Shown here in pieces: positions 11,130 to 19,204 of a stretch of 64,000 nucleotides of DNA. A model generated the notes under the pieces. It saw only the letters and a program-made list of their open reading frames with translations. It did no database searches and was not told the DNA's origin. This stretch comes from a bacterium (GTDB taxonomy: Bacteria > Myxococcota_A > Polyangia > Nannocystales > Nannocystaceae). The position numbers were made by a program, and so were the translations under genes. The stretch covers positions 1-64,000 of the forward strand of contig JANSYI010000028.1 in assembly GCA_024742475.1 (NCBI GenBank). The letters are read 5' to 3'. Each line of letters begins with the position of its first letter. Positions within the stretch are counted from its first letter, which is position 1.

Positions 11130-11782
11130 CACCGAGCTCCCCACAAGAAGATGTACAGCGGCATGGCAGCGAAGCAGCCAGCGACGCTCCACGCGAGCAT
11201 CGGCGCGGCGCGAGCGACGAGGGCGCTGGGTCGTTCGCCGTAGATGCCGAGGCTCCGCGCTGCGGCCGGCAGACCACGCTGGAGGTGGAGGCCGAGCGCG
11301 ACCATGCTCAGCGTGTGTACGGCGACCAGCCAGGGTTCCCCGAACGCGACCAGCACCACGCCATAGAGGTCCTTTCGGCCTGCTGCATCCAGCGCGATGT
11401 CCCCGAAGTGGAAGCGATACCAAAACGTCTGCAGGTGGACGATGAGGAAGAGCAGCGTCACCGCGCCCAGCGCGGACATCGAGCGCGCGAGCCCGCGGCC
11501 TGGCGGCGTCTTGGCGTAGGAGGGTCGCCGGCCGCGGTGCCGCCAGTCGAGCACCCCGGCCACGAGGACGTGCGCCGCAATCGAGCCGTAGGTCAGCACG
11601 CTGGCGACCTTGATCACGACGCTGCCGCCCAGAGCGTGGGCGTAGGCGTTGAAGGCCGGGCGGGCGATCGGCTCGGGCAGGAGCAGCTGCAGGTTGCCAA
11701 GGCAGTGCACCAACAAGAAGACGACGAGGAAGCCGCCGGACAGCGCCATCGCGGCCTTGTAGACGATACCGCCGCGGGTCAC
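11129..11782 (-). CDS. sdhC: Succinate dehydrogenase cytochrome b subunit
   Basis: 217-residue membrane anchor with five predicted transmembrane helices, as in the single-subunit b558 type. Histidines likely to bind heme sit in helices, for example LLVHCLGNLQLL, SIAAHVLVAGVLDW, FLIVHLQTFWYRFHFGD and ALGLHLQRG. It anchors SdhAB and reduces menaquinone or ubiquinone. The start is GTG 11782; the nearest upstream ATG is out of frame. The gene is first in the sdhCAB operon, and only 68 bp separate it from the divergent pgeF, so the operon promoter must lie within that gap or the start of pgeF. Confidence is high from operon context and helix pattern. Confidence 0.92.
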   Translation of the reverse strand: MTRGGIVYKAAMALSGGFLVVFLLVHCLGNLQLLLPEPIARPAFNAYAHALGGSVVIKVASVLTYGSIAAHVLVAGVLDWRHRGRRPSYAKTPPGRGLARSMSALGAVTLLFLIVHLQTFWYRFHFGDIALDAAGRKDLYGVVLVAFGEPWLVAVHTLSMVALGLHLQRGLPAAARSLGIYGERPSALVARAAPMLAWSVAGCFAAMPLYIFLWGAR

Positions 11783-11850
11783 GGCGTCATCGTGGACGCT
11801 GCTCCCGCGCTGTGTCGCGCAATCCTTGCCGTTCGTTGTAGCCTGGCTCG

Positions 11851-12576
11851 GTGCTCGAACGTAGCGAGAAGCTCTCGACGATCCCCGGGCTCGAGCACGG
11901 CTTCACCAACCGCCTCGGCGGCGTCAGCCAGGGGCGCTTCTCGTCACTGAACCTCGGGCTCAAGTGGGGCGACGAGCCTTCGGCGGTTGCCGAGAACCTG
12001 CGGCGGGTGGCGGCGGCGGGGGCGTACGATCCCGCAAGCCTGCGGCGCGTCAAGCAAGTGCATGGAGGCGAGGTGCTCCGGGCGACCGCGCTGACGGACG
12101 CCTCCGAGGCCGATGGGCTGTGGTGTCGCCGCGAGGATGGGCTGACCGTCGCGGTGTCCACGGCCGACTGCGTGCCCATCTTGCTCGCCGACACCTCGGG
12201 CGCGGTCGCGGCCGCGGTGCATAGCGGCTGGAGGAGCACGGTGGCCCGCATCGCCGAGACCGCCGTCGCGGCGCTGGAGGTCGACCCGCGTACTCTGGTC
12301 GCGGCGATCGGTCCATGCATCGAGCTCGCAGCCTTCGAGGTCGGGCCCGAGGTCGCGGCGCAGTTCGATGCGGCGTTCGTCGACGTACGGACCTATGCCA
12401 AACCCCACGTCGACCTCGTCGCCGTCGTCAGGGCCCAGCTCGAGCGGGCCGGGCTGGCGCCGGAGAACATCGAGCGCGTCGGCGCCTGCACCCACACGCA
12501 CCCGGAGCGCTACTTCTCGTACCGGCGAGACGGCAAGGGCACGGGCCAGATGCTGTCGTTCGTCGGCTTCGGTTGA
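11851..12576 (+). CDS. pgeF: Purine nucleoside phosphorylase / peptidoglycan editing factor PgeF (YfiH family)
   Basis: 241-residue multicopper-oxidase-like (laccase) domain protein. The conserved metal and catalytic residues are present: His in RRVKQVHGGEV, Cys in VSTADCVPILLAD, and His in AAAVHSGWRSTV; the GPCIELAAFEVG segment is also typical. Members are reported as adenosine/inosine phosphorylases, and in E. coli as an editing factor that prevents mis-incorporation into peptidoglycan precursors. The GTG start fits the family length. It is divergent from the sdhCAB operon and ends in a strong hairpin at 12590. Confidence 0.9.
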   Translation: MLERSEKLSTIPGLEHGFTNRLGGVSQGRFSSLNLGLKWGDEPSAVAENLRRVAAAGAYDPASLRRVKQVHGGEVLRATALTDASEADGLWCRREDGLTVAVSTADCVPILLADTSGAVAAAVHSGWRSTVARIAETAVAALEVDPRTLVAAIGPCIELAAFEVGPEVAAQFDAAFVDVRTYAKPHVDLVAVVRAQLERAGLAPENIERVGACTHTHPERYFSYRRDGKGTGQMLSFVGFG

Positions 12577-12589
12577 GTCGGCGACCAAC

Positions 12590-12638
12590 GCGAAAGCCCC
12601 CGGTCGAGCACCGCGATGTGTGCGTCGAGGGGGCTTCG
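12590..12638. terminator. Strong hairpin between convergent pgeF and small membrane gene
   Basis: The sequence CGAAAGCCCCCGGTCGAGCAC pairs with GTGCGTCGAGGGGGCTTCG across a short loop, giving a long nearly perfect GC stem. It lies between the ends of two convergent genes and could serve both strands. There is no clear U-tract. Confidence 0.6.
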
Positions 12639-12674
12639 AGAGAGCCGGAGTTGCAACCGGCTGTGGGCCGAGAC

Positions 12675-12908
12675 CTATTCGGCGGGTGCTTCGGCCGGCG
12701 TCTCGGTGGCGTTGAGGTTCTTGTACTCGCCGGCCAGGCCTTCGCTCTCGGGCATGATGAGGCCCTGCACGGCGCCGACCATGATCCAGACGAAGATGAG
12801 CGCGAAGAGGCTCATCAGGATGATCTGAGCGATCCCTCCGGGGGAGGTCACAGGGGGTTTTGTTGCTGCTACTTCCCAGCGGTTGTCAGCGATCTCTGCC
12901 GAGGACAT
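12675..12908 (-). CDS. Small single-pass membrane protein, unknown
   Basis: A 77-residue protein with a polar N-terminus, one strong transmembrane helix (residues about 27-50, IAQIILMSLFALIFVWIMVG) and a short acidic Ala/Glu/Pro tail. GGAG sits 7 nt before the ATG at 12908, supporting the start. The gene stands alone between terminator hairpin and the TolC-like gene. I do not recognise the family; it could be an accessory subunit of a membrane complex. Codon usage is like its neighbours. Confidence 0.65.
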   Translation of the reverse strand: MSSAEIADNRWEVAATKPPVTSPGGIAQIILMSLFALIFVWIMVGAVQGLIMPESEGLAGEYKNLNATETPAEAPAE

Positions 12909-13063
12909 GTGTTTCTCCGTCTCCGAGTGGGGGTGAGGCGCCGAGTGGCCGGCGCGGCTGCACCGCGTCGAGGCAAGTTATCACGCACGGACGAGGCGCG
13001 ACAACTCAGACAACCTCGGAAGGCGCGGGGTTCCCGCGAGTGCGCAGGAGAGGCTGAAACCGG

Positions 13064-14887
13064 CTACTCAGCCAAGCCGTAGGCCGGCAAGATCTCGCCG
13101 TTGAGCGCCTGGAGCTGGGCGAGCGCCTTGAGGTAGTTGATCTGAGCGCTGAGCGCCGAGGCCGCGGCAGTGTCGATCTCGTCGAGCCGCTGCAGCACGT
13201 CGAAGTTGGTGGAGCGGCCGACGTCGAAGCGCGCCTGTTCGGCCTCGAGGTTCTCTTGGGCCAGCTCGAGCGAGACCTCTGCGACCTCGATCGACTTGCC
13301 GGCGGTGCGCAGGCTGCTGGCGGCGCGAATGACCCCGGCGGAGATCTGCTGGCGGACCTGCTGCAGCTGCTCTTGGTTGCGGCGCATCTGCAGCTTGGCG
13401 GCCTGGTGCTGCGCCTTGGGGGTCCGGTTCTGCACGTCCCAGGTCAGCGTGAGCTGCCCGCTGACGGTCCAGTCGGCGAGCACGCCGTCTTGGCCGACGT
13501 CTTCGCTGAAGATGTTGCGGAAGGCCTCGGCCCAGCCGCCCGTGCTGCCGGGGTCGCCCGTGGAGGCGTCGGGAAAGCTGTCGACCGAGCGACCCTGCGG
13601 CGAGATGGACCCCTGGAAGTCGAGCTGAGGGAGGCGGGCGTTGGCCGCGACCATCTCGTCGATGCGCAGGCTGGCCCGGGAGAGCTCCAGCTGCCGAATC
13701 TGCGGGTTGGCCTGCAGCGCGCGGTCGATCTCGTCCTTGATGTCGATGGGGCGCGGCACCACGACCGGGTCGGTCGCCGGCATCACGCCCAGCAGGTCGC
13801 GGTCGGCGAAGTCTTGGCCGAGCAGCGTCCGCAGGTTGAGGCTGGCGTCGAGGAGGTTGTTCTCCGAGACGAGCACGTCGGCCTCGCGCTGGGCGATGGC
13901 CTGCTCGACCGCCTTGATGTCGACCGGAGACAGGCGCCCGGCGGAGACCAGCGCTTCGGTCCGCTCGAGCTGCCGCTGCACCTGCTCGACGCTTCGCCGC
14001 TTGTTGTCCAGATCACGGTGGGCGAACAGGACGTCCCAGTAGGCGCTGATGATGTCGCGCGCGAGGTTCTGCGCCGTGAGCTGTCGGCCCGCCTCGGCCT
14101 GTGTGACGGCGATCTGGGCCTTGTCGCGGTTGGCCATGTTGACCTCGAGGCCGGCACCCCGTAGCAGCGGGTGGCTGATCGTCAGCGTGGGGGCGATGCG
14201 GTACGAGGACAGCGTGGTGGCGCCCTGGGTGGCGTCGAAGAAGTTGACGGGCTGGTCGGTCAGCGTGCGGTCGACGGTGAGGCTCAGCGAGACCTGGCCG
14301 CCGGTCTCGAGCGCACGCTGAAACCCGACGTTGGCACCGGCCGCCCGCGACCCGAGGGCGAAGGCGAACTGAGAACCGCGCTGCGGGCTCTCCGAGAAGG
14401 ACGCGTTGAGCCCGGCGGTGAGGATGACGTCGTAGGCCCCGACTGCGGCCATGATCTGCGTCTCGGCGATCTCGATGTCGGTCTGGCCGAGGACCAGGTC
14501 GAGGTTGGTGGCCGCGGCGTCGGTGAGGACCTGGCTGAGCTCGAGGGGCTCGGAGGGGAAGGGGGGCTCGTAGCCGTCGCTGAGGCCAATGCTGGGCGGG
14601 ACCGCCGCGGGCTCGCTCGGCATGGGCGCCTCGGAGGGCGAGGGTGGCTCGACCGCGGAGGGGTCCTCCGCGGTCGCATCAGCCGGACCCGCCGTGCCGT
14701 CCGGACCAGCCGCACCGCCCGTGCTGGGGCGCGGCGCCGTGCTGCGCGCGGGGGCATCGGCCGAAGCCTCGGGAGCCAGGACGAGGAGGAGCGGTAGCAG
14801 GAGCGGGGACACGGCGAAGGGGGACTCGCAGGGAAGAAGGGGCCCGCGGGGCAGGGGGGCGATACCGCCAGGAGACGCTCGGGTCAA
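13064..14887 (-). CDS. TolC-family outer membrane efflux protein
   Basis: About 607 residues. After a weak signal region (hydrophobic LLLPLLLVLAPEASA) comes an Ala/Pro/Ser-rich low-complexity linker of about 80 residues, then two tandem outer-membrane-efflux repeats (about 115-320 and 340-600). These have the long helical segments typical of the channel, for example AEAGRQLTAQNLARDIISAY and ARFDVGRSTNFDVLQRLDEI. Such proteins form trimeric channels for type I secretion or RND/ABC efflux. The only start giving a signal peptide is a TTG at 14887. No periplasmic adaptor or inner-membrane pump adjoins it, so the partner is encoded elsewhere. Confidence 0.85.
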   Translation of the reverse strand: MTRASPGGIAPLPRGPLLPCESPFAVSPLLLPLLLVLAPEASADAPARSTAPRPSTGGAAGPDGTAGPADATAEDPSAVEPPSPSEAPMPSEPAAVPPSIGLSDGYEPPFPSEPLELSQVLTDAAATNLDLVLGQTDIEIAETQIMAAVGAYDVILTAGLNASFSESPQRGSQFAFALGSRAAGANVGFQRALETGGQVSLSLTVDRTLTDQPVNFFDATQGATTLSSYRIAPTLTISHPLLRGAGLEVNMANRDKAQIAVTQAEAGRQLTAQNLARDIISAYWDVLFAHRDLDNKRRSVEQVQRQLERTEALVSAGRLSPVDIKAVEQAIAQREADVLVSENNLLDASLNLRTLLGQDFADRDLLGVMPATDPVVVPRPIDIKDEIDRALQANPQIRQLELSRASLRIDEMVAANARLPQLDFQGSISPQGRSVDSFPDASTGDPGSTGGWAEAFRNIFSEDVGQDGVLADWTVSGQLTLTWDVQNRTPKAQHQAAKLQMRRNQEQLQQVRQQISAGVIRAASSLRTAGKSIEVAEVSLELAQENLEAEQARFDVGRSTNFDVLQRLDEIDTAAASALSAQINYLKALAQLQALNGEILPAYGLAE

Positions 14888-14985
14888 TGCCTGCCGGCTG
14901 TAAACGCGATTCCACAGCCTTTGACGTCATCGACCGGCGTGCAGTTTCGTCTCGCGGCGGTTTTCTCCGCTGCTAGGGTCTACGC

Positions 14986-16071
14986 ATGACCGGTGGCCCC
15001 TCCTCCGGGGACGACGCGCTCGGGGTCTCACGCGGCGCGCTGCGAACCCTCATCGCTGGACGTTCGGCGCTCGACAACCCCCGGCTCAACCTGGTCTCGA
15101 GGGCGGACGCCGGCGAGTTCCTCGCGGCCTACGGGTTCGACCTGCGCGACCCCACGCAGCGCAAGGAGCTGCAGGCCATCCGCAAGGAGGCGATGTCCTT
15201 TCTGGAAGAGGAGCTGCTCCCTCCCGGTGCCGCGGTGCCCGAGGCCGTGCGGAAGATGCTGGACGTCAGGACGCTGCTGGTCTGGGCGAGTCACACCGAC
15301 GGATCGCTGCGTCAGAGGTGGGCGTGTGCCGTGCTTCGCGTCATGCACACGTGCGCACACGCCCATTCGTTCACCGATCTCGCCTTCGGGGGGCAGGTTC
15401 GGGCAGCCGTCGAGGCGAGGCTCGGTCCACACGTCACGATTGACGAGGGCCGGACGACGCTCGGCCGGGGCGCGGACGCCATCCCGCTCGTGCGCGTCGA
15501 GTTCCGCCAGCCCAAGACGCTCTCGTCGGTGGTGGTCAAGCTGCTCGCCGCGGCCGAGAACGTGGCGACCGAGATCTACGATCGCCAAGGGCTGCGCTTC
15601 GTGACGCGAGGCAGGCTCGATGCGTTCTTGGTCGTGCACTACCTGCGGGTCCACCACATCGTGATGCTCGCCAACGTCATGCCCTCGCGCTGCCGGAACA
15701 CGCTGCTGGATCCCGACTGGTACGACGCCCAGATGGCGCGCATCGGCCCGGCCGCGAACTCGCTCACGCGCGCCGAGCTGGTCAGCTGGTTGGGACGCCT
15801 GGCCGATCGGCACGTGCCGACCCACGTCGCGTCCGACCACAACCGATTCAGCAACGAGAGCTTTCGCTCGATCCAGTTCACCTGCCGCGAGATGCTGCGC
15901 CTGCCCGCCCGGGATGGTTTTCCGGGCGGACGCTTCTTCTTTCCGTACGAGGTGCAGATCCTCGACGCGAAGAGCGACGCGGCGGCACGCGAGGGCGACG
16001 CATCGCACGCGGCGTATCGGGAGCGGCAGCGCGAGGCCGCAAGGCGCCGCGTACTGGGCGATCTCGTCTGA
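14986..16071 (+). CDS. Conserved protein (TIGR04552-like) with RelA/SpoT synthetase-like C-terminal half
   Basis: 361 residues, no signal peptide or membrane segment. The N-terminal half (ALRTLIAGRSALDNPRLNLV...EFLAAYGFD) resembles the delta-proteobacterial family I recall as TIGR04552. The C-terminal half lines up with (p)ppGpp synthetase motifs: QPKTLSSVVVKLL (Lys177, Ser181, Lys185, like RPKHIYSIYRKM), YDRQGLRF (Asp199), FRSIQFT (like GYQSIHT, with Phe293 for Tyr and Gln297 for His), and YEVQI (Glu322) followed by an A-x-E-G-x-A-x-H-x-x-Y pattern around His341. Asp199 and Glu322 would be the metal and base residues. About 90 residues separate the middle motifs. Activity is unproven; it may be a divergent synthetase or an inactive relative. 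No HD hydrolase domain is present. The PHD-like gene converges on it. Confidence 0.75.
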   Translation: MTGGPSSGDDALGVSRGALRTLIAGRSALDNPRLNLVSRADAGEFLAAYGFDLRDPTQRKELQAIRKEAMSFLEEELLPPGAAVPEAVRKMLDVRTLLVWASHTDGSLRQRWACAVLRVMHTCAHAHSFTDLAFGGQVRAAVEARLGPHVTIDEGRTTLGRGADAIPLVRVEFRQPKTLSSVVVKLLAAAENVATEIYDRQGLRFVTRGRLDAFLVVHYLRVHHIVMLANVMPSRCRNTLLDPDWYDAQMARIGPAANSLTRAELVSWLGRLADRHVPTHVASDHNRFSNESFRSIQFTCREMLRLPARDGFPGGRFFFPYEVQILDAKSDAAAREGDASHAAYRERQREAARRRVLGDLV

Positions 16072-16108
16072 GCGTCGGCGCGGGACGCTGGTGTCTGTGC
16101 CGGTGGGC

Positions 16109-16693
16109 TCAGACGGGGCGCCGGAGGTACCCGGTGATGCTCACGTGCGGTCCGCGGACGATCGGGCGGAGCGCGTGGGGTGTCTGGGTGACGAAGACGA
16201 CCAGGCGGTCGGCCAGCGGCTCGATCACGCGCGTGCATCGTCCCGCGTCGTCGTACAGCACGAGCTCGCCGCCGTCGCCGGGCCGCCATTCGTTTGCGTA
16301 GTAGATGGTCGCGATGCACCGGGGATCGGGTCCGCGTCGGTCGGGCTGCGCGGGTGCGTCGCTCGTCGCGGTGTCCTCGAGGGAGAGGAGGGCCTCGAGC
16401 TCGCCGGTGCCGAGCTCTCCCCGGTCGTTGAGCGTCGCGATCGCGGCGTCCATCAGGTCGACGACGGCCCCGATCGCTGGGTCGAGCAGCTCCTTGCTCA
16501 GCCACATGCACCGTGGACCCGAGCCTTCGGCCTTGGTGGGGGACAAGACGCGCTCCTCGTCGAGCGCGAGCACCTCGGCCCTCGCGGCCAGGGCGCGGGC
16601 GTTGCCGAGCAATCCGTCGAGCAGGAGGGGCTGGCCGGTCCCGAGGTCACGCCACGCCGCGGTCGGGGGCCGTGCGTTCGCTTCGCGTCTCAT
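16109..16693 (-). CDS. PHD-like 2-oxoglutarate/iron oxygenase domain with substituted active site
   Basis: 194 residues with the double-stranded beta-helix pattern of prolyl hydroxylases. The segment PDPRCIATIYYANEWRPGDG GELVLY (split here) aligns with the EGLN/PHD2 region GRCVTCIYYLNKDW. In PHD2 the iron ligands lie eleven residues before as H-x-D; here the place is Gln116-Pro-Asp118. The distal His173 (TPHALRPI) is present. The cosubstrate Arg that normally precedes A-I-T is His183 (PHVSITGY). So two active-site residues are changed, and activity is doubtful. The start ATG 16693 fits the family length; upstream in-frame codons translate non-conserved sequence. It is divergent from the sigma-factor operon and convergent with the RelA-like gene. 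Confidence 0.72.
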   Translation of the reverse strand: MRREANARPPTAAWRDLGTGQPLLLDGLLGNARALAARAEVLALDEERVLSPTKAEGSGPRCMWLSKELLDPAIGAVVDLMDAAIATLNDRGELGTGELEALLSLEDTATSDAPAQPDRRGPDPRCIATIYYANEWRPGDGGELVLYDDAGRCTRVIEPLADRLVVFVTQTPHALRPIVRGPHVSITGYLRRPV

Positions 16694-16937
16694 GACGCGT
16701 GGGAGCCGTCGAAGGCCCAGAAGGGAGCGCGCTGGGCGCATTCGGCGCACGGGCGTCCGCGTCGCAACGGCGTTTTCGGGAGCCTGCCGTCGATGTAAGG
16801 TCCCCACGGGTCGCGCGTTGTGGGAGGCGAAGGAGCCCCCGTCCCCAGTGACGCCCATTCCCGCGCTCATACCCCAGGGCGAACCCGCCCGGGCCCGCGC
16901 CCCGCAAGCGCAGCGCCACCAACGCAATGGGAAATCG

Positions 16938-17561
16938 GTGACGGACCCAACCCACGATGAGTCCAAGGACGACGAGCGAGCGCTGGTCGAACGAGCCCAG
17001 GCGGGAGACCGGGCCGCGTTTCGCGCTCTGTATCAACGGTTCGCACCGTCGGTGTACCGCTACGCGATCGTGCCGACGGTGCACGACCGGACGCTGGCCG
17101 AGGATCTGCTGGCGGACACGTTCGTGCGCGCCATCGAGAACCTCCACAAGTTCAAGTGGCAGGGCCGCGGGCTGCTGCCGTGGCTCATCCGCATCGCGAA
17201 GAACCTCTGCCTCGACCACCTGCGCAAGAGCGGCCGGGTGGGCGCGTGGCCAGTCGGGTTCGAGAACATCCTGCCCGACCCCGGAGATCTCGGGGGGGAA
17301 GCAGCCGTGTCGCGCAAGCAGATGGCCGGCCTCATGCGGGAGCGCATCGACGCCTGCCTCGAGGGGATCAACCCTCGCTACCGCAAGGTCGTGCAGCTGC
17401 GGCTCGTGCAGCAGATGCCGCGTGAGGCCGCGGCGAGCGAGATGGACGTCTCCATCGGCACGCTCGACGTCCTGCTGTTCCGGGCGTGCAAAGCGTTCCG
17501 GAAGGTTTATGTACAACGCTACGGAGAGACACCGGAGCGAGACTTCGAAGGGGCATCATGA
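16938..17561 (+). CDS. ECF-type RNA polymerase sigma factor
   Basis: 207 residues. Region 2 (about residues 15-85) carries AFRALYQRFAPSVYRYA and ADTFVRAIENLHKFKWQGRG LLPWL, split here; region 4 (about 140-190) carries NPRYRKVVQLRLVQQMPREA and a helix-turn-helix like ASEMDVSIGTLDVLLFRACK. This is the sigma-70 family, ECF type, which redirects RNA polymerase to envelope or stress promoters. GTG 16938 is the start that removes an unconserved Arg/Pro-rich extension. The stop overlaps the next ATG (ATGA), so sigma factor and membrane partner are translationally coupled. The four-gene operon probably autoregulates, but I could not identify a promoter. Confidence 0.9.
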   Translation: MTDPTHDESKDDERALVERAQAGDRAAFRALYQRFAPSVYRYAIVPTVHDRTLAEDLLADTFVRAIENLHKFKWQGRGLLPWLIRIAKNLCLDHLRKSGRVGAWPVGFENILPDPGDLGGEAAVSRKQMAGLMRERIDACLEGINPRYRKVVQLRLVQQMPREAAASEMDVSIGTLDVLLFRACKAFRKVYVQRYGETPERDFEGAS

Positions 17562-18145
17562 GCAGTCCTGACGCCAAACCCAATCCAGATCCCGCGGAGC
17601 GAGAACGCATCGCGGCCGAGCTCGCGGCGCTGGGCGAAGACCCGCTCACCGACGATCCGAGCGACGACGAGGCGCTGGCGTTCGCGCTCGCAGACGCGCC
17701 GGACATCGACGTCTCCACCGTGCAGACGCTGGCCCGATGGGCACAGCCCGAGTGGGACGATGCGGACGCGGAGCTCTCGGAGCTCGCGCAGGCTCGCGTC
17801 TGGCGGACGGTCGAGCTGCGAACGAAACAGGCCGAGGCTCCGGCTCCCACGCCTGCGAAGCGCCCGCTTCTCCTCGGGGCCGTGGTCGCCCTGTTCGCCG
17901 CAGCGGCGGCGGTGGTGCTGGTCCCCGTGCTCTCACCCTCCGACGCCTCGCAGGACGAGCCGGCCTCCGTGGCGCAAGCGCCAGCCGATGTGGCGGCAGT
18001 GACCGCCGAGGAGCTCGACGTGCTCTCGATGCAGGCCCGAGCGAGCCTGGCTGCGCTCGACCGTCTCAGCGGTCAGCCGCGGGGAAGCGCACGGGCCGAG
18101 GCGATGGCGGACGCGTATGCTCGACGCCTGGAGGCCGAAGGATGA
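17558..18145 (+). CDS. Probable anti-sigma-like single-pass membrane protein
   Basis: 195 residues. The acidic cytoplasmic N-terminus (about 1-105) contains DDADAELSELAQARVWRTVE, a pattern common just before the membrane segment in anti-sigma partners of myxobacterial ECF factors. One transmembrane helix follows (about 107-127, LLLGAVVALFAAAAAVVLVP), then a periplasmic Ala/Asp-rich helical region. No zinc-finger Cys/His motif is visible, so it is not a classical ZAS protein. The role as anti-sigma factor is inferred from coupling to the sigma gene, topology and acidic N-domain. Confidence 0.7.
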   Translation: MSSPDAKPNPDPAERERIAAELAALGEDPLTDDPSDDEALAFALADAPDIDVSTVQTLARWAQPEWDDADAELSELAQARVWRTVELRTKQAEAPAPTPAKRPLLLGAVVALFAAAAAVVLVPVLSPSDASQDEPASVAQAPADVAAVTAEELDVLSMQARASLAALDRLSGQPRGSARAEAMADAYARRLEAEG

Positions 18146-18714
18146 GCTCGTCCCGGATACAGCGCATTGCGGTGCTCTGCGCGACGCTCGGCACCGTGGT
18201 CGTCGCCGCCTGTGACGACGATGCGGACGCGGAGGGCGAGGTCGTGCACACGGAAGTCGCCGCGAGCACGTCGGCCACGCCCGACGGCACGTTGAAGACG
18301 CACGAGATCGTCCCGAGCACGCCGAGCGCCGAAGGGCTCGCATACCTCCGTGCGGTGGCTGCGATCCAGCGCGAGGCGGACGACCAACGCGGTGCGGCCG
18401 CGGTGGCCACCCTGCAAAGGGGCCTCGATCTCGAGGTGCCCGCGGGGCTGCCCGAGGCGGAGATCGTCCAGCTCGAGCTGGCATCGCGCATCGCGGGGCT
18501 GCTCATCGAGTCGGACGCGGCCGCGGAGGCCAAGGAGCTCCTCGTGCCGATGCTGGAGCCCAGCCGCTCGGTGCCTCTCGATCGGGCGAGCGCCGAAGCG
18601 CTCATCATGCTCGGTGACGCGGCGACGCGGACCGGCGATGATGCCCTGGCGGCTGGAACCTACGCCCGCTCGATCCGAATGATGTCGATTCTGCGACAGG
18701 AGCTCGAACGATGA
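18142..18714 (+). CDS. Lipoprotein with TPR-like helices, sigma operon
   Basis: 190 residues. The signal peptide ends in a lipobox GTVVVAAC, followed by an acidic stretch (DDDADAEGE). The remainder is helical with repeated Ala/Leu spacing (LAYLRAVAAIQREADDQR, EIVQLELASRIAGLLIESDA, AEALIMLGDAATRTGDDALA), like short tetratricopeptide hairpins. It overlaps the previous stop and the next start by ATGA, so the four genes are one unit. It probably sits at the periplasmic face as a sensing or signalling accessory; this is inference from the operon. Confidence 0.68.
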   Translation: MSSSRIQRIAVLCATLGTVVVAACDDDADAEGEVVHTEVAASTSATPDGTLKTHEIVPSTPSAEGLAYLRAVAAIQREADDQRGAAAVATLQRGLDLEVPAGLPEAEIVQLELASRIAGLLIESDAAAEAKELLVPMLEPSRSVPLDRASAEALIMLGDAATRTGDDALAAGTYARSIRMMSILRQELER

Positions 18715-19193
18715 CGCGCTACACGCTCTCCCGGACCTCCCTTCACGCAGGGGTGCTTTGGGGCATCGTCTCGATCGCCACCGGATGCACACCCACCGCC
18801 AGCGGCGGCGGCAAGCCCGTCACACCGGGCCTGCGCGGCGACACCCGCGAGGGCCCCGACCCCATCGGCGTGCAGGAGGGCGACAGCGTCCCCGAGCTCG
18901 AAAAGCGCCTCGAGCGTCTGCGCGGCGAGCAGGCCGCCCGCATGGACGACGCCATGGCCGACACCCAGGCATGCCACGACCTGTGCAGCCTCTCGGCGAG
19001 CATCTGCGAGGTCCAGGTCAAGCTCTGCGACATCGCCGACCGGCACCCGCAAGAAGGCTCGTACCAGGCCCTGTGCCGCGAGGGGCAGCAAGAGTGCCAA
19101 GAGGCGATGTCCAGCTGCGAAGACTGCGTAGGCGAGCACGCCGAGGACGACGCCGGACCCCCGGTGAGCGCCCCGCCGGCCGACGACTCCTGA
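18711..19193 (+). CDS. Cys-rich helical lipoprotein, last gene of sigma operon
   Basis: 160 residues. Signal peptide with lipobox IATGC, a Gly/Pro linker, then a charged coiled-coil-like helix (VPELEKRLERLRGEQAARMD) and a compact Cys-rich region. Cysteines lie in spaced pairs: ACHDLCSLSASICEVQVKLC, then LCREGQQECQEAMSSCEDC. This spacing suggests two helices stapled by disulfides. I recall similar C-x(3)-C...C-x(6)-C proteins beside sigma factors in other myxobacteria, so it may be a conserved redox-sensitive or structural partner. The function is unknown. Confidence 0.68.
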   Translation: MTRYTLSRTSLHAGVLWGIVSIATGCTPTASGGGKPVTPGLRGDTREGPDPIGVQEGDSVPELEKRLERLRGEQAARMDDAMADTQACHDLCSLSASICEVQVKLCDIADRHPQEGSYQALCREGQQECQEAMSSCEDCVGEHAEDDAGPPVSAPPADDS

Positions 19194-19204
19194 GGTCGCC
19201 CCGG

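Noticed and set aside
9888..11423. Two separate genes for the halves of sdhA
   Set aside because: Both halves match one SdhA protein; adding a single base joins them.
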